A stretch of 25,297 nucleotides of DNA from Akkermansiaceae bacterium UBA7890 (GTDB lineage: Bacteria > Verrucomicrobiota > Verrucomicrobiia > Verrucomicrobiales > Akkermansiaceae). Below, in pieces: positions 7,859 to 14,834 of this stretch (its first letter is position 1; every line of letters begins with the position of its first letter). The position numbers and the translations under genes are program-made. The stretch is from NCBI GenBank assembly GCA_002501065.1, contig DLRK01000051.1:2192-27488 (forward strand), read 5' to 3'. Under the pieces are notes generated by a model. It ran no database searches and was not told the DNA's origin. It worked only from the letters and a program-made list of their open reading frames with translations.

Positions 7859-8770
7859 TTACTTGTAGTTCCGGGCGAGTTGGTCGCGCACCCTGAGGAG
7901 GAGTTTCCTGGTGGCGAGGATGCCGGCTTCCTCGCTGAGCTTGCCGCCTTCGTACTCAATGCCGACGTAACCGCGGTAGCCCGCGTCGAGGACGAGTTTG
8001 AGAGCTTTCACGTAGTCGGTCCGGCTCTCGTTTCCCTGGGCGTCGAAGTCGTGGCTCTTGGCGCTCACCCCCTTGGCGAAGGGCATGAGCTCCTTGATTC
8101 CGAGGTAGCGGTCGTAGTTCCCGAAGTTTCCGAAATCCGGCAGCGAGCCGCAGTTGGGCAGGCCCACGTTCTTGAGCACCCGGGAGAGCCACTTTCCGTT
8201 GGAGGAGAGTCCACCGTGGTTTTCCACGATGACATTGATTCCGTGCTCCTTGCCGAACTCGGAGAGCCCCCGCAGGCCCTTGGTGGTGTTGGCGGCCTTT
8301 TCCTCGTCGGACTTGCCCACCCCATGGGCGTTCACGCGGATGGAATGGCATCCCAGGAACTGGGCCGCTTCCACCCACTTCTTGTGATTGTCGATGACCT
8401 TCTGCCGCTTGACCTCCTCTGCTTCTCCGAGGTGGCCTTCCCCATCGATCATGATGAGCAGGCTTTTTACCCCGAGGTCGTCGCCTCGTTTCTTGAGTTC
8501 ACCAAGGTAGGCCTTGTCCTTGGCCTTGTCCTTGAAGAACTGGTTCACGTACTCCACCGCCGTGATGCCGAACGTCTCCTTGGAAACCCTGGGAAAGTCG
8601 AGATTGGTCATCTTCTTGCCGAAGAGCGTCTTATGCAGCGACCATTCGGCGAGGGAGATTTCGAAAAGGGGCTTGCCCTTCTTGTGGTGATCGGCACCGG
8701 CCAGCATGGGGGCGAGGGTCAGTCCGCCAGCGGCGGCACTCTGCTTGAGAAAGAGGCGTCTCGAAGTCAT
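7859..8770 (-). CDS. Tat-exported sugar phosphate isomerase/epimerase-like TIM-barrel protein
   Basis: From the ATG at 8770 this is a 303-aa protein with a twin-arginine signal (MTSRRLFLKQSAAAGGLTLAP). The frame stays open 18 codons upstream, but that would bury the Tat motif, so the inner ATG is chosen. The mature part matches the xylose isomerase-like/AP-endonuclease-2 TIM-barrel superfamily. Visible segments are FEISLAEWSLH, FGITAVEYVNQFF, SLLIMIDGEGHLG, SIRVNAHG, GINVIVENHGGLSSN and a C-terminal GYRGYVGIEYEGG; the Glu, His and Asp positions in these strands would bind metal. Such proteins are very abundant in Verrucomicrobia and Planctomycetes, and their substrates are mostly unknown carbohydrates. 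It is divergent from the adenosyltransferase gene across 194 bp. Confidence 0.88.
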   Translation of the reverse strand: MTSRRLFLKQSAAAGGLTLAPMLAGADHHKKGKPLFEISLAEWSLHKTLFGKKMTNLDFPRVSKETFGITAVEYVNQFFKDKAKDKAYLGELKKRGDDLGVKSLLIMIDGEGHLGEAEEVKRQKVIDNHKKWVEAAQFLGCHSIRVNAHGVGKSDEEKAANTTKGLRGLSEFGKEHGINVIVENHGGLSSNGKWLSRVLKNVGLPNCGSLPDFGNFGNYDRYLGIKELMPFAKGVSAKSHDFDAQGNESRTDYVKALKLVLDAGYRGYVGIEYEGGKLSEEAGILATRKLLLRVRDQLARNYK

Positions 8771-8878
8771 GGTGGGAAAATAGATCAGGACACTCTTCCC
8801 GGAAAAGCTCCAAGTTTCGATCATCTTGTCTGGTCCGTTACCGCTCAGATACGAAGGAAAAGGCAGGAGACGGTGAGC

Positions 8879-8901
8879 GGACCGGGTCCGGCACCCGGTC
8901 C
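8879..8901. other. Perfect 9-bp inverted repeat in a divergent intergenic region
   Basis: The arms GGACCGGGT and ACCCGGTCC are exact complements separated by a 5-base loop. It lies in the 194-bp gap between two divergent genes, where no terminator is needed, and about 63 bp ahead of the adenosyltransferase start. An AT-rich patch (ATTTATTT) follows on the plus strand. It could be an operator or an RNA hairpin in the leader; sequence alone does not decide. Confidence 0.45.
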
Positions 8902-8964
8902 GGCGCGGGATTTATTTGGAAGTTGCGGGTGGGAGCTGACCCGAAACTGGGATAGGTCTCACTC

Positions 8965-9492
8965 ATGAGCATCACGACCAGACGTGGCGATGACGGTTCC
9001 ACCGACCTGATGTTTGGTAAGCGCATCGCCAAGACGGAGGCGCGTGTGGAGGCCATTGGTTCGCTGGACGAACTCAACTCCGTCCTCGGGTTGGCGCGGA
9101 TCGATGTCGTGGCAGACCTGGGAGATTCCATTGATCGCCTGCAGGGGCACCTGGTTGCACTGATGGGAGAACTGGCGGTTCTTCCTGAGGATGCAGCATG
9201 TTACAGGGAATCCGGACATCCCTCCATCGGGGCGGATGAAGTGGCCATGGTGGAGAGCCTGGTGAGGGACCTTGAGGACGGGGGAATCAGTTTCGAAGAC
9301 TGGGCTCGTCCGGGAGCCAAAGGCAACCGGACCGGGGCCCGACTCGATTTTGCCCGGACGGTGTGCCGACGGGCGGAACGCCGGGTGTTGGCACTGGGAG
9401 AAGGAGTTTCGAACGACGCCATTCCCCTGTTCCTCAACCGCCTCTCGGATCTCCTCTGGCTTCTCGCCAGGCACACCGAGGGCGGGGATTGA
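8965..9492 (+). CDS. PduO-type ATP:cob(I)alamin adenosyltransferase
   Basis: The enzyme transfers the adenosyl group of ATP to cob(I)alamin, forming coenzyme B12 in the cytoplasm. The 175-aa length and motifs fit the PduO-type family: the N-terminal ATP-binding loop TRRGDDGST (residues 5-13), RVEAIGSLDELNSVLGLAR, and the active-site helix FARTVCRRAERRVLAL (about 130-145). The ATG at 8965 places the nucleotide loop at the usual distance from the N-terminus. No other B12 gene is in the window. The divergent spacer has an inverted repeat but no recognisable B12-box, so riboswitch control is not supported. The next gene starts 64 bp downstream and may be co-transcribed. Confidence 0.92.
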   Translation: MSITTRRGDDGSTDLMFGKRIAKTEARVEAIGSLDELNSVLGLARIDVVADLGDSIDRLQGHLVALMGELAVLPEDAACYRESGHPSIGADEVAMVESLVRDLEDGGISFEDWARPGAKGNRTGARLDFARTVCRRAERRVLALGEGVSNDAIPLFLNRLSDLLWLLARHTEGGD

Positions 9493-9556
9493 GGTTGGGC
9501 GGGGAAATTGCAGATTGGCATTTCAAATATCCGGGGTTGGACTACCGTATTACGTC

Positions 9557-10060
9557 ATGAAAACGTCTGCCATCCTGCTTCTGATTGTTCTCGCCGGTTC
9601 CCTGGCCTCCGCCGCTCCCAAGGTGCGCTGGCCCCGCGATGTTGTAGAGTGGGAGAAACTCAAGGAAGCGGAGAAGGTGGCTCAGGAGGAGGGGAAGGGA
9701 TTTGCCTTCATCTTCATTCCCCGCATCTGGGACGCCAAGGACGAGGGGGTGGCGCGTTCAATCGAAGCCACCAACGATGCCATCAGGGCCCTCAAGTTAT
9801 TCTGCCTGATGGTGAAGGGAGACTACCAGGAAGTGGCCGATGCTTCGCGGGGCAAGGAGAATGGTGTCCCGGAAGCCCTCGTGAACGGTCTCAGTGCAGC
9901 GGGTAACACCTACCCTCTGGTAGTGATCCTCGATGGTGAGATGAAGGAAGTTCTCGGGACAACCTCCGGTAAGGAGATCCATGAGGAAGGCAGCAAGGTG
10001 TTTCGCGAGGCCAAGAAAAAGCACCGCGAACTGCAGAAGAAGAAGGACGAGAAGAAGTAG
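9557..10060 (+). CDS. Small exported thioredoxin-fold-like protein lacking CxxC
   Basis: The 167-aa protein starts at ATG 9557 with a clear signal peptide (MKTSAILLLIVLAGSLASAA, cut near A20). The mature part has a helix EWEKLKEAEKVAQEEGKG followed by a hydrophobic strand FAFIFIP, then further alpha/beta elements and YPLVVILDGEMKEVLG, and a lysine-rich tail (KKKHRELQKKKDEKK). This order resembles thioredoxin-like periplasmic proteins in which a strand leads into CxxC, but here PRIWD stands at that place, so a redox role is unlikely. The longer open frame starting at 9272 overlaps the adenosyltransferase gene and would hide the signal peptide. I cannot name a function. Confidence 0.75.
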   Translation: MKTSAILLLIVLAGSLASAAPKVRWPRDVVEWEKLKEAEKVAQEEGKGFAFIFIPRIWDAKDEGVARSIEATNDAIRALKLFCLMVKGDYQEVADASRGKENGVPEALVNGLSAAGNTYPLVVILDGEMKEVLGTTSGKEIHEEGSKVFREAKKKHRELQKKKDEKK

Positions 10061-10089
10061 TCGCCGCTGCGATTGAGGAGCGGTCCGCT

Positions 10090-10109
10090 CTCCCTTCAGG
10101 AGGGAGTTT
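10090..10109 (+). terminator. Likely intrinsic terminator after the small exported protein gene
   Basis: A 6-bp stem CTCCCT/AGGGAG with a 5-base loop ends in TTT, 30 bp after the stop at 10060 and just before the 3' end of the convergent purB gene. The T-tract is short, so strength is uncertain. Confidence 0.5.
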
Positions 10110-10131
10110 ACCGGGCAGGATAGTCCGGTTG

Positions 10132-11550
10132 CTAAAGAATATCACCCGGGTGGTAGGCGGCCGCATCGGGATGGCGCTCGGCCAGGCTGGAGACGGCCTC
10201 AATGAAGGCATCGACCTGGGCAGTGGCGGCACCGGTGTTGCCTTGTCCCGCCTCAAAGACCTCCTGCAGGTCGTCGCGGGAAACAGGAATGCGCTCGTCC
10301 GCCGCCAGGCGGTTGAGGAGATCATTGTGGGGGATCGTGCCCTCGCGAAGTTCCTGGGCCACTGCCAGGGCGTGTTCCTTGATGGCCGCGTGAGCGGTTT
10401 CGCGGCCTGCCCCGGCCTTCACGGCAGCCATCAGGAAGGACGTGCTCAGGAGAAAGGGCATGTAGCGTTCGTTTTCCCGACCGATCGTCCCGGCGAAGAC
10501 CTGCATCTGGCTCAGGATGGTGAGGAAGGTTTCAAAGAGCCCGTCAGCCGCGAAGAAAGCGTCGGGCAGCATCACCCGCCGGACCACCGAGCAGGAGACG
10601 TCGCCCTCGTTCCATTGCAGGCCGCTCAGTCCCGTTCCCATCGTGAGGTAGCCCTTGAGAATGATGTGGAAACCGTTCACCCGCTCGCAGGAACGTGCAT
10701 TCATCTTGTGGGGCATGGCACTGGAACCGGTTTGACCCTTGGCGAAACCTTCCGAGGCCAGTTCGTGACCTGCCATCAGGCGCAGGGTGGTGCACAGCGA
10801 GGACGGGGCGGAGGTGAGTTCGGTGAGGGCGGAGACCGTCCGCAGGTCCAGCGAACGGGGATAGATCTGGCCAACGCACACCCAGTCGCTCGGAAGGCCG
10901 AGGTGGGAGGCGATCCCGCGTTCCAGATCCTTGACCCGGTCGGGGTCACCCTCGAAGAGGGAGAGCTGGTCCATCTGCGTTCCCACCGCACCCTTCAGGC
11001 CGCGCACCGGATAGCTCTCGATGAGGTGTTCGAAGTGTCCGAAGGAGTCGATCATTTCTTCACCAAACATCGCGAGACGCTTGCCAAAAGTGGTGGGTTG
11101 GGCCGCCACGTTGTGGGTCCTTCCCGCAATGAGAAGATCGCGCCACTCTTGAGCCCGGTGGGCGAGGGCGGCCAGGGAGGCCACCGCCTTGTCGTGAATG
11201 ATCCGCAGGGCGGAGAAGACCTGTAACTGTTCCACGTTCTCAGTGAGATCGCGCGAAGTCATGCCCTTGTGAATCTCCTGGTGACCTGCGAGGTCGTTGA
11301 ATTCCTCGAGCCGGGCCTTCACATCATGGCGTGAAATCCGCTCCCGCTCCTGGATGGAGTCCAGGTGGACCTCTTCCCTGACCTTCTCGTAGTCGGCAAT
11401 GACCTCCTCCGGGATGGGCAGGCCCAGTTCGCGCTGGGATTTCATGACGGCGATCCAGAAGTCGCGTTCAAGAACAATGCGGCCCTCCGCGGACCAGATC
11501 TTCCTCATGGCCGGGGAGGCGTAGCGATCGGCGAGGACGTTGGGAATCAT
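10132..11550 (-). CDS. purB: Adenylosuccinate lyase
   Basis: PurB cleaves SAICAR and adenylosuccinate, releasing fumarate, in purine synthesis. From ATG 11550 the protein is 472 aa, a normal length. The fumarase/aspartase superfamily signature GSSAMPHKMN is at residues 275-284 and carries the mobile catalytic loop. Other family motifs are KGMTSRDLTEN (96-105) and RTHNVAAQPTTFGKR (144-158, catalytic His), and the N-terminal RYASPAMRKIWS. The frame stays open 36 codons upstream, but purB homologues begin just before RYASP, so the inner ATG is preferred. It is the last gene of a long minus-strand run, 126 bp downstream of a lipoprotein gene. Confidence 0.95.
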   Translation of the reverse strand: MIPNVLADRYASPAMRKIWSAEGRIVLERDFWIAVMKSQRELGLPIPEEVIADYEKVREEVHLDSIQERERISRHDVKARLEEFNDLAGHQEIHKGMTSRDLTENVEQLQVFSALRIIHDKAVASLAALAHRAQEWRDLLIAGRTHNVAAQPTTFGKRLAMFGEEMIDSFGHFEHLIESYPVRGLKGAVGTQMDQLSLFEGDPDRVKDLERGIASHLGLPSDWVCVGQIYPRSLDLRTVSALTELTSAPSSLCTTLRLMAGHELASEGFAKGQTGSSAMPHKMNARSCERVNGFHIILKGYLTMGTGLSGLQWNEGDVSCSVVRRVMLPDAFFAADGLFETFLTILSQMQVFAGTIGRENERYMPFLLSTSFLMAAVKAGAGRETAHAAIKEHALAVAQELREGTIPHNDLLNRLAADERIPVSRDDLQEVFEAGQGNTGAATAQVDAFIEAVSSLAERHPDAAAYHPGDIL

Positions 11551-11676
11551 GCGATATGGAAGAGGTAGCGGAATGCGCTCCCCGTAGCAAGCCACAGGAA
11601 ATGACCGGAGGGGGAACCGGCGTCGACCTGTGCGGCCTGACGGACCATTGGCGCGCAATTCCGATCGCGGACCCGG

Positions 11677-12153
11677 TCAGGGACTCGACGGAAAGAGATG
11701 CCCCTTGCGTGTCATGCGAAAGCCACCCCCGTGTCGACCGTCCAGGAACCACTCACCGTCCAGTTCCTGGCCGTTATCGAGGATCACTCCACGGAGCTGG
11801 AATCGTCCCCGGGCGAGCTGGATTTCTCCTTCGCCGTTTCCCAGGGGCTGGTAGCGGCCCTTCCCGGTGAATGTCCCGGTCAGGATGCTGCCGACGTTGC
11901 GGCTTGCCTCATTGGCAGGAGGATTGCCCCACCGGGAGAGTTCTACGTCGAGATCGAAGGCTTCGCTGGAATGGAATCCGCGGGGAATGAAAGCAGTTCC
12001 CCTGTAAAACATGCGCCCGCCCGCGGTATCCACCGCAAAGTCCATGGGGGCCTTTGCCCCTCCGGCCGGGGACCTGCCGTTCTCCGTCGCACAGGACCCC
12101 AGGAGCAGGCCGAGGCAGCCGACACTCAGGAGGATTCCTGCCCGTGAAAACAT
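11677..12153 (-). CDS. Hypothetical lipoprotein
   Basis: This 158-aa protein begins with a lipoprotein signal peptide ending in the lipobox LGSC, making Cys21 the lipidation site. The mature domain is rich in beta-type sequence (MDFAVDTAGGRMFYRGTAFIPRGF, GSILTGTFTGKGRYQPLGNGEGEIQLARGRFQL, LDGEWFLDGRHGGGFRMTRKGH), which suggests a small beta-barrel or sandwich. I recognise no named family. The gene follows the preceding gene by 23 bp and is probably in the same transcript. Confidence 0.78.
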   Translation of the reverse strand: MFSRAGILLSVGCLGLLLGSCATENGRSPAGGAKAPMDFAVDTAGGRMFYRGTAFIPRGFHSSEAFDLDVELSRWGNPPANEASRNVGSILTGTFTGKGRYQPLGNGEGEIQLARGRFQLRGVILDNGQELDGEWFLDGRHGGGFRMTRKGHLFPSSP

Positions 12154-12176
12154 CGCGGGTCACCCTATTAGCGGAG

Positions 12177-13061
12177 TCAGTCTGCGGCGAGGACTTTGTC
12201 CAGTTGGCGGATGAGACCGTCCCGTAGTGGCCGGGCCTCCTCGGCGAGGAGCCGTTGTTCCTGCTCATACTCGCTGCGTCCGACCCTGGTCTCCACCGCG
12301 ATGGGCTCATGGCCGAAGCTGGAAAGGTCATAGGGACTCGCCCGCATGTCGATCTCGCGCGCCTTCAGGGCCAGGTGGAAGCACTCCCACAGGAGGTCGC
12401 TCGAGATCCAGGGCAGTGACTTGGCCGCCCATTTGTAGAGATCCATGTTTGCATGGACGCAGCCCGGTTGTTCGTTGTCCTCGCGGGCCCGGAGGTCGAG
12501 CTGGAGGCAGTTGAGTGACCGGGCTTCCGGGGCGAAGAAACGAAAGGCATCGAAGTGGCTGCAGCAGAGCGGCCGGGAGTTCACCAGGGCGTCGATCTCT
12601 TCCTGGGGCAGGCGCAGAGGGATGGTTTCGCCGTGGCGTAGCATGGTCCCCCGGTAGACCATGGCCCATTCGTGCAGGCCGTGACAGGCGAAGTTGGGCG
12701 GGCGGGCCCGGGTGGCCTGGAGGAGATGGCGGACGAAGCGCAACCGCTTGCGGGCCTTCTCCTCAAGCAGGCCCGGGTCCGCCCTGCAGGTTCCTTCCGT
12801 AAAGCGATAGTGCCTTTCCGGGAAGGCGCGCCGGGCCTCTTCACAGTCTTCCAGCACCACCCCGAAGCCCGGATACCAGCGCTCCAGCTTGCCCAGCGAG
12901 AGCTGGTAGTAGGTATGCAGGAAGTCGTGCAGCGGGTGCTTGTCGCCCCGCGCCTTGCGTTCGCGCACGGGTTGTGTCCAGGCACGGGCCCTCGCCCGAT
13001 GGGCGGCCGCCGCTTCCAGCCAATCCGTTTGTGTCAGCACGGGCCGGGAGAGGGGGGTCAT
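12177..13061 (-). CDS. Conserved protein of the family annotated '3-methyladenine DNA glycosylase'
   Basis: The 294-aa cytoplasmic protein matches from memory a conserved family found in Actinobacteria and Verrucomicrobia that databases label 3-methyladenine DNA glycosylase. Typical segments are HPLHDFLHTYYQLSLGKLERWYPGFGVVLED, LHEWAMVYRG, CSHFDAFRFF, EQPGCVHANMDLYKWA and EIDMRASPYDLSSFG. It is rich in conserved His, Trp and Asp residues, and I see no helix-hairpin-helix or AAG/MPG signature, so the glycosylase label should be treated as unproven. Its ATG overlaps the stop of the upstream SASA gene by 4 bp (ATGA), indicating translational coupling. There is no signal peptide, so it is the one clearly cytosolic product between two exported ones. 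Confidence 0.75.
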   Translation of the reverse strand: MTPLSRPVLTQTDWLEAAAAHRARARAWTQPVRERKARGDKHPLHDFLHTYYQLSLGKLERWYPGFGVVLEDCEEARRAFPERHYRFTEGTCRADPGLLEEKARKRLRFVRHLLQATRARPPNFACHGLHEWAMVYRGTMLRHGETIPLRLPQEEIDALVNSRPLCCSHFDAFRFFAPEARSLNCLQLDLRAREDNEQPGCVHANMDLYKWAAKSLPWISSDLLWECFHLALKAREIDMRASPYDLSSFGHEPIAVETRVGRSEYEQEQRLLAEEARPLRDGLIRQLDKVLAAD

Positions 13062-13981
13062 TTCTTCCCGCTCTTCTCGAGGGAGATTACCGCCTTGGCG
13101 AACTGTTCCCCGAGGTCGAGGTAGCCTGCGGTGTCGTAGTGCCAGGGATCGGAATTCTTGTAGGAATCGGTGGAGGTGACGAGGGCGGACCGGCCGTCCT
13201 TCCTGACGAAGGAGGCCTGCGCCTCCCGGACGATCCCTCCGAACTTCCAGACCTTCCAGTTGGTGATGCGGCCGATCACGACGGGGATCTTCTTCTCGGT
13301 TTCACCCAGGTCCTTGCGGATGAGGTTCATGAGTTCACCGAGGTTGGACTCGTAGCGCCGGGCCACTTCCTCGCTGTCCGCATCGCTCTCGCCCTGCATC
13401 CAGAAGATGCCGGAGGGCACGAGGGTGTCGGACTCGCCGTCATCATCGAGATCCTTGTCCGCAAAGGCATACTTCAGGGTGGCCTGGAAGTGGTCATACT
13501 GGTTGATGCCCCGGCCTTCCCCCTCGCCGCCGTTCCAGTCCGGATCCCAGGCCCCGAAGCGCTTCTGAGCCCCCGCCTTCGAGTCGATGGCGGTTCCACC
13601 CCGCGAATACTTGATGAAGGCGATGTGGGCACCGGGGTATTGCTTCTTCAGGGTGCGGGCCAGGGTGAGCTCCAGCCCGAAGCGGTCCGAGTAGCTGTGC
13701 CTGGATCCGTCGGACTTGAAGTCGCGTCCATGACCGGGCCTGAGTTGCATCCAGGCACCCCGTCCGTCGGGCTTTTTGCCATCCAGTCCCATGTTGCCGT
13801 GGAAGATATGGACACCCTCGCAGCCCTTGCCTGCCTTCAGGTCTTCCGGAAGCTCAGACACCTTCCCGTAACCGTCCATGTTCGACTGCCCGCCCAGATA
13901 GTAGAGCCGGAATTCCTTCGCCAGGGTGGAGGGACCGGTGACGAGGAAGGCCAGCAGGGAAAGGAGGATGATAGAGCGCAT
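13058..13981 (-). CDS. Secreted sialate O-acetylesterase-like (SASA domain) carbohydrate esterase
   Basis: The 307-aa protein has a signal peptide (MRSIILLSLLAFLVTGPSTLA) and an SGNH-type SASA domain. GGQSNMDG (residues 30-37) holds the nucleophile Ser33, FWMQGESDAD (193-202) is the second family block, and SDPWHYDTAGY (277-287) supplies Asp278 and His281. These enzymes remove O-acetyl groups from carbohydrates such as sialic acid or xylan (CE6-like). An Asp-rich loop DKDLDDDGESD (176-186) resembles a calcium-binding EF-hand loop inserted in the fold. It overlaps the next gene by 4 bp and follows the YciI-like gene by 56 bp. Confidence 0.88.
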   Translation of the reverse strand: MRSIILLSLLAFLVTGPSTLAKEFRLYYLGGQSNMDGYGKVSELPEDLKAGKGCEGVHIFHGNMGLDGKKPDGRGAWMQLRPGHGRDFKSDGSRHSYSDRFGLELTLARTLKKQYPGAHIAFIKYSRGGTAIDSKAGAQKRFGAWDPDWNGGEGEGRGINQYDHFQATLKYAFADKDLDDDGESDTLVPSGIFWMQGESDADSEEVARRYESNLGELMNLIRKDLGETEKKIPVVIGRITNWKVWKFGGIVREAQASFVRKDGRSALVTSTDSYKNSDPWHYDTAGYLDLGEQFAKAVISLEKSGKK

Positions 13982-14037
13982 GGGCTTCTATCTAGCAGAC
14001 AGGGCCACACTGTCGATCCCCGCTCTGCGCCCCGGGA

Positions 14038-14340
14038 TCAGAGTTCCACCAGCCGTTCGCGATCGAAGAAGGCCTTCCGCCAGCGGGTGATCAGGACCTC
14101 CCCGAAAAGCCCTGCGGCCTGGAAGGGATCGTTGCGGATAAATTCCTCTGCCGCGGCCCGGGTCTCCACATCCACGAGGAGAACGCCACCATGGGCCTCG
14201 ACCGCCTCGTCATCGAGCATGGCCCCGGCGGCGAGGAGGATCTCCCTGTGCTGGTCGAGGTAGGCCTTATGAGCGGACTGATGGGATGCGCGCACCCCGG
14301 TGTGGCCGGGTTTGTCCCTGGTGATGATGGCAAAAGGCAT
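14038..14340 (-). CDS. YciI-like domain protein
   Basis: The 100-aa protein has the compact ferredoxin-like YciI/YCII fold pattern: MPFAIITRDKPG, then HKAYLDQHREILLAAGAM, GGVLLVDVETRAAAEEFIRNDPFQAAGLF and EVLITRW. The central NDPF..AGL block is the family hallmark. These proteins probably bind a small ligand through a His/Asp pair; a specific reaction is not known for most. It sits 48 bp downstream of a SnoaL-like gene and 56 bp ahead of a secreted esterase on the same strand. Confidence 0.85.
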   Translation of the reverse strand: MPFAIITRDKPGHTGVRASHQSAHKAYLDQHREILLAAGAMLDDEAVEAHGGVLLVDVETRAAAEEFIRNDPFQAAGLFGEVLITRWRKAFFDRERLVEL

Positions 14341-14388
14341 GGTTTTCTGTTGGTTTCAGGTGGCGGAAGGGGTTGTCCGGGAAGGACT

Positions 14389-14826
14389 CTAGAGCGGGGG
14401 ATGCTCAACCCCGATCTGCTCGAAGATTCCCCGGGGGGCCCCCCCGGGAATGGGATCCGGCCGGATTTCATGCAGACCCCGGTCATCGACGCGATAATAA
14501 AAGAAGTGCTCCGGGATGGTGACCTGTCGTCCGGTGGCGGGGTAGGAGTCAAACCCGGGAAAGGCGAGGGCCCCGGTGTGGGTTCCGCCCTGTCGCCACT
14601 TCACCCCGATGGCTCCGTCCCCGGTGAGGACCGGAGGATCGTGGTCGTAGCTCCAGTCGGGAAAGCCCCGGTAGAGGGCCGCGAGGAAGGCCAGGATTTC
14701 GTCGGTCCCCATCGTCCGGGCCGGGGTGACGAACCGGACGTCTTCCGCGAAGCTGGCCTCGATTTTCCCGAGGTCGTGGCTACGCAGGCCTTCGATGTAG
14801 AGTTCCAGGGGAGTGGGAATCTCCAT
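14389..14826 (-). CDS. SnoaL-like / NTF2-fold protein (ester cyclase-type)
   Basis: From ATG 14826 the protein has 145 residues and no signal peptide. The pattern ELYIEGLRSHDLGKIEASFAEDVRFVTPA, EILAFLAALYRGFPDWSYDHD, IGVKWRQGGTHTGAL, GRQVTIPEHFFYYRVDDRGLHEIR is that of SnoaL-like polyketide-cyclase family proteins, which have an NTF2-like cone and often act on small molecules. An open frame extends to 14868, but that would overlap the end of the large upstream gene (stop at 14835-14837); the inner start leaves 8 bp between them, suggesting co-transcription. Function beyond the fold is unknown. Confidence 0.82.
   Translation of the reverse strand: MEIPTPLELYIEGLRSHDLGKIEASFAEDVRFVTPARTMGTDEILAFLAALYRGFPDWSYDHDPPVLTGDGAIGVKWRQGGTHTGALAFPGFDSYPATGRQVTIPEHFFYYRVDDRGLHEIRPDPIPGGAPRGIFEQIGVEHPPL
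14426..14451. repeat. Near-perfect 26-bp GC palindrome inside the SnoaL-like gene
   Basis: The stretch begins ATTCCCC, runs through a G6/C7 core and ends GGGAAT. The two 13-base halves are complementary except at one position. It lies about 40 bp upstream of the stop of the SnoaL-like gene and encodes IPGGAPRGIF on the minus strand. It could fold into a very stable mRNA hairpin or be an artefact-prone homopolymer run. Confidence 0.6.
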
Positions 14827-14834
14827 GGCAATGG

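Noticed and set aside
8771..8964. Cobalamin riboswitch upstream of the adenosyltransferase gene
   Set aside because: No B12-box-like sequence is recognisable and the spacer is short for the aptamer; only a simple inverted repeat is present.
7460..8968. 502-aa plus-strand open frame opposite the Tat-exported TIM-barrel gene
   Set aside because: It covers two minus-strand genes and the intergenic region and overlaps the adenosyltransferase start; no domain is visible.
12974..14263. 429-aa plus-strand open frame opposite the SASA, YciI-like genes
   Set aside because: It lies antisense to recognised proteins with intact catalytic motifs, and its translation is low-complexity, Gly/Val/Pro/Arg-rich without family features. 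It is a GC-rich codon shadow.
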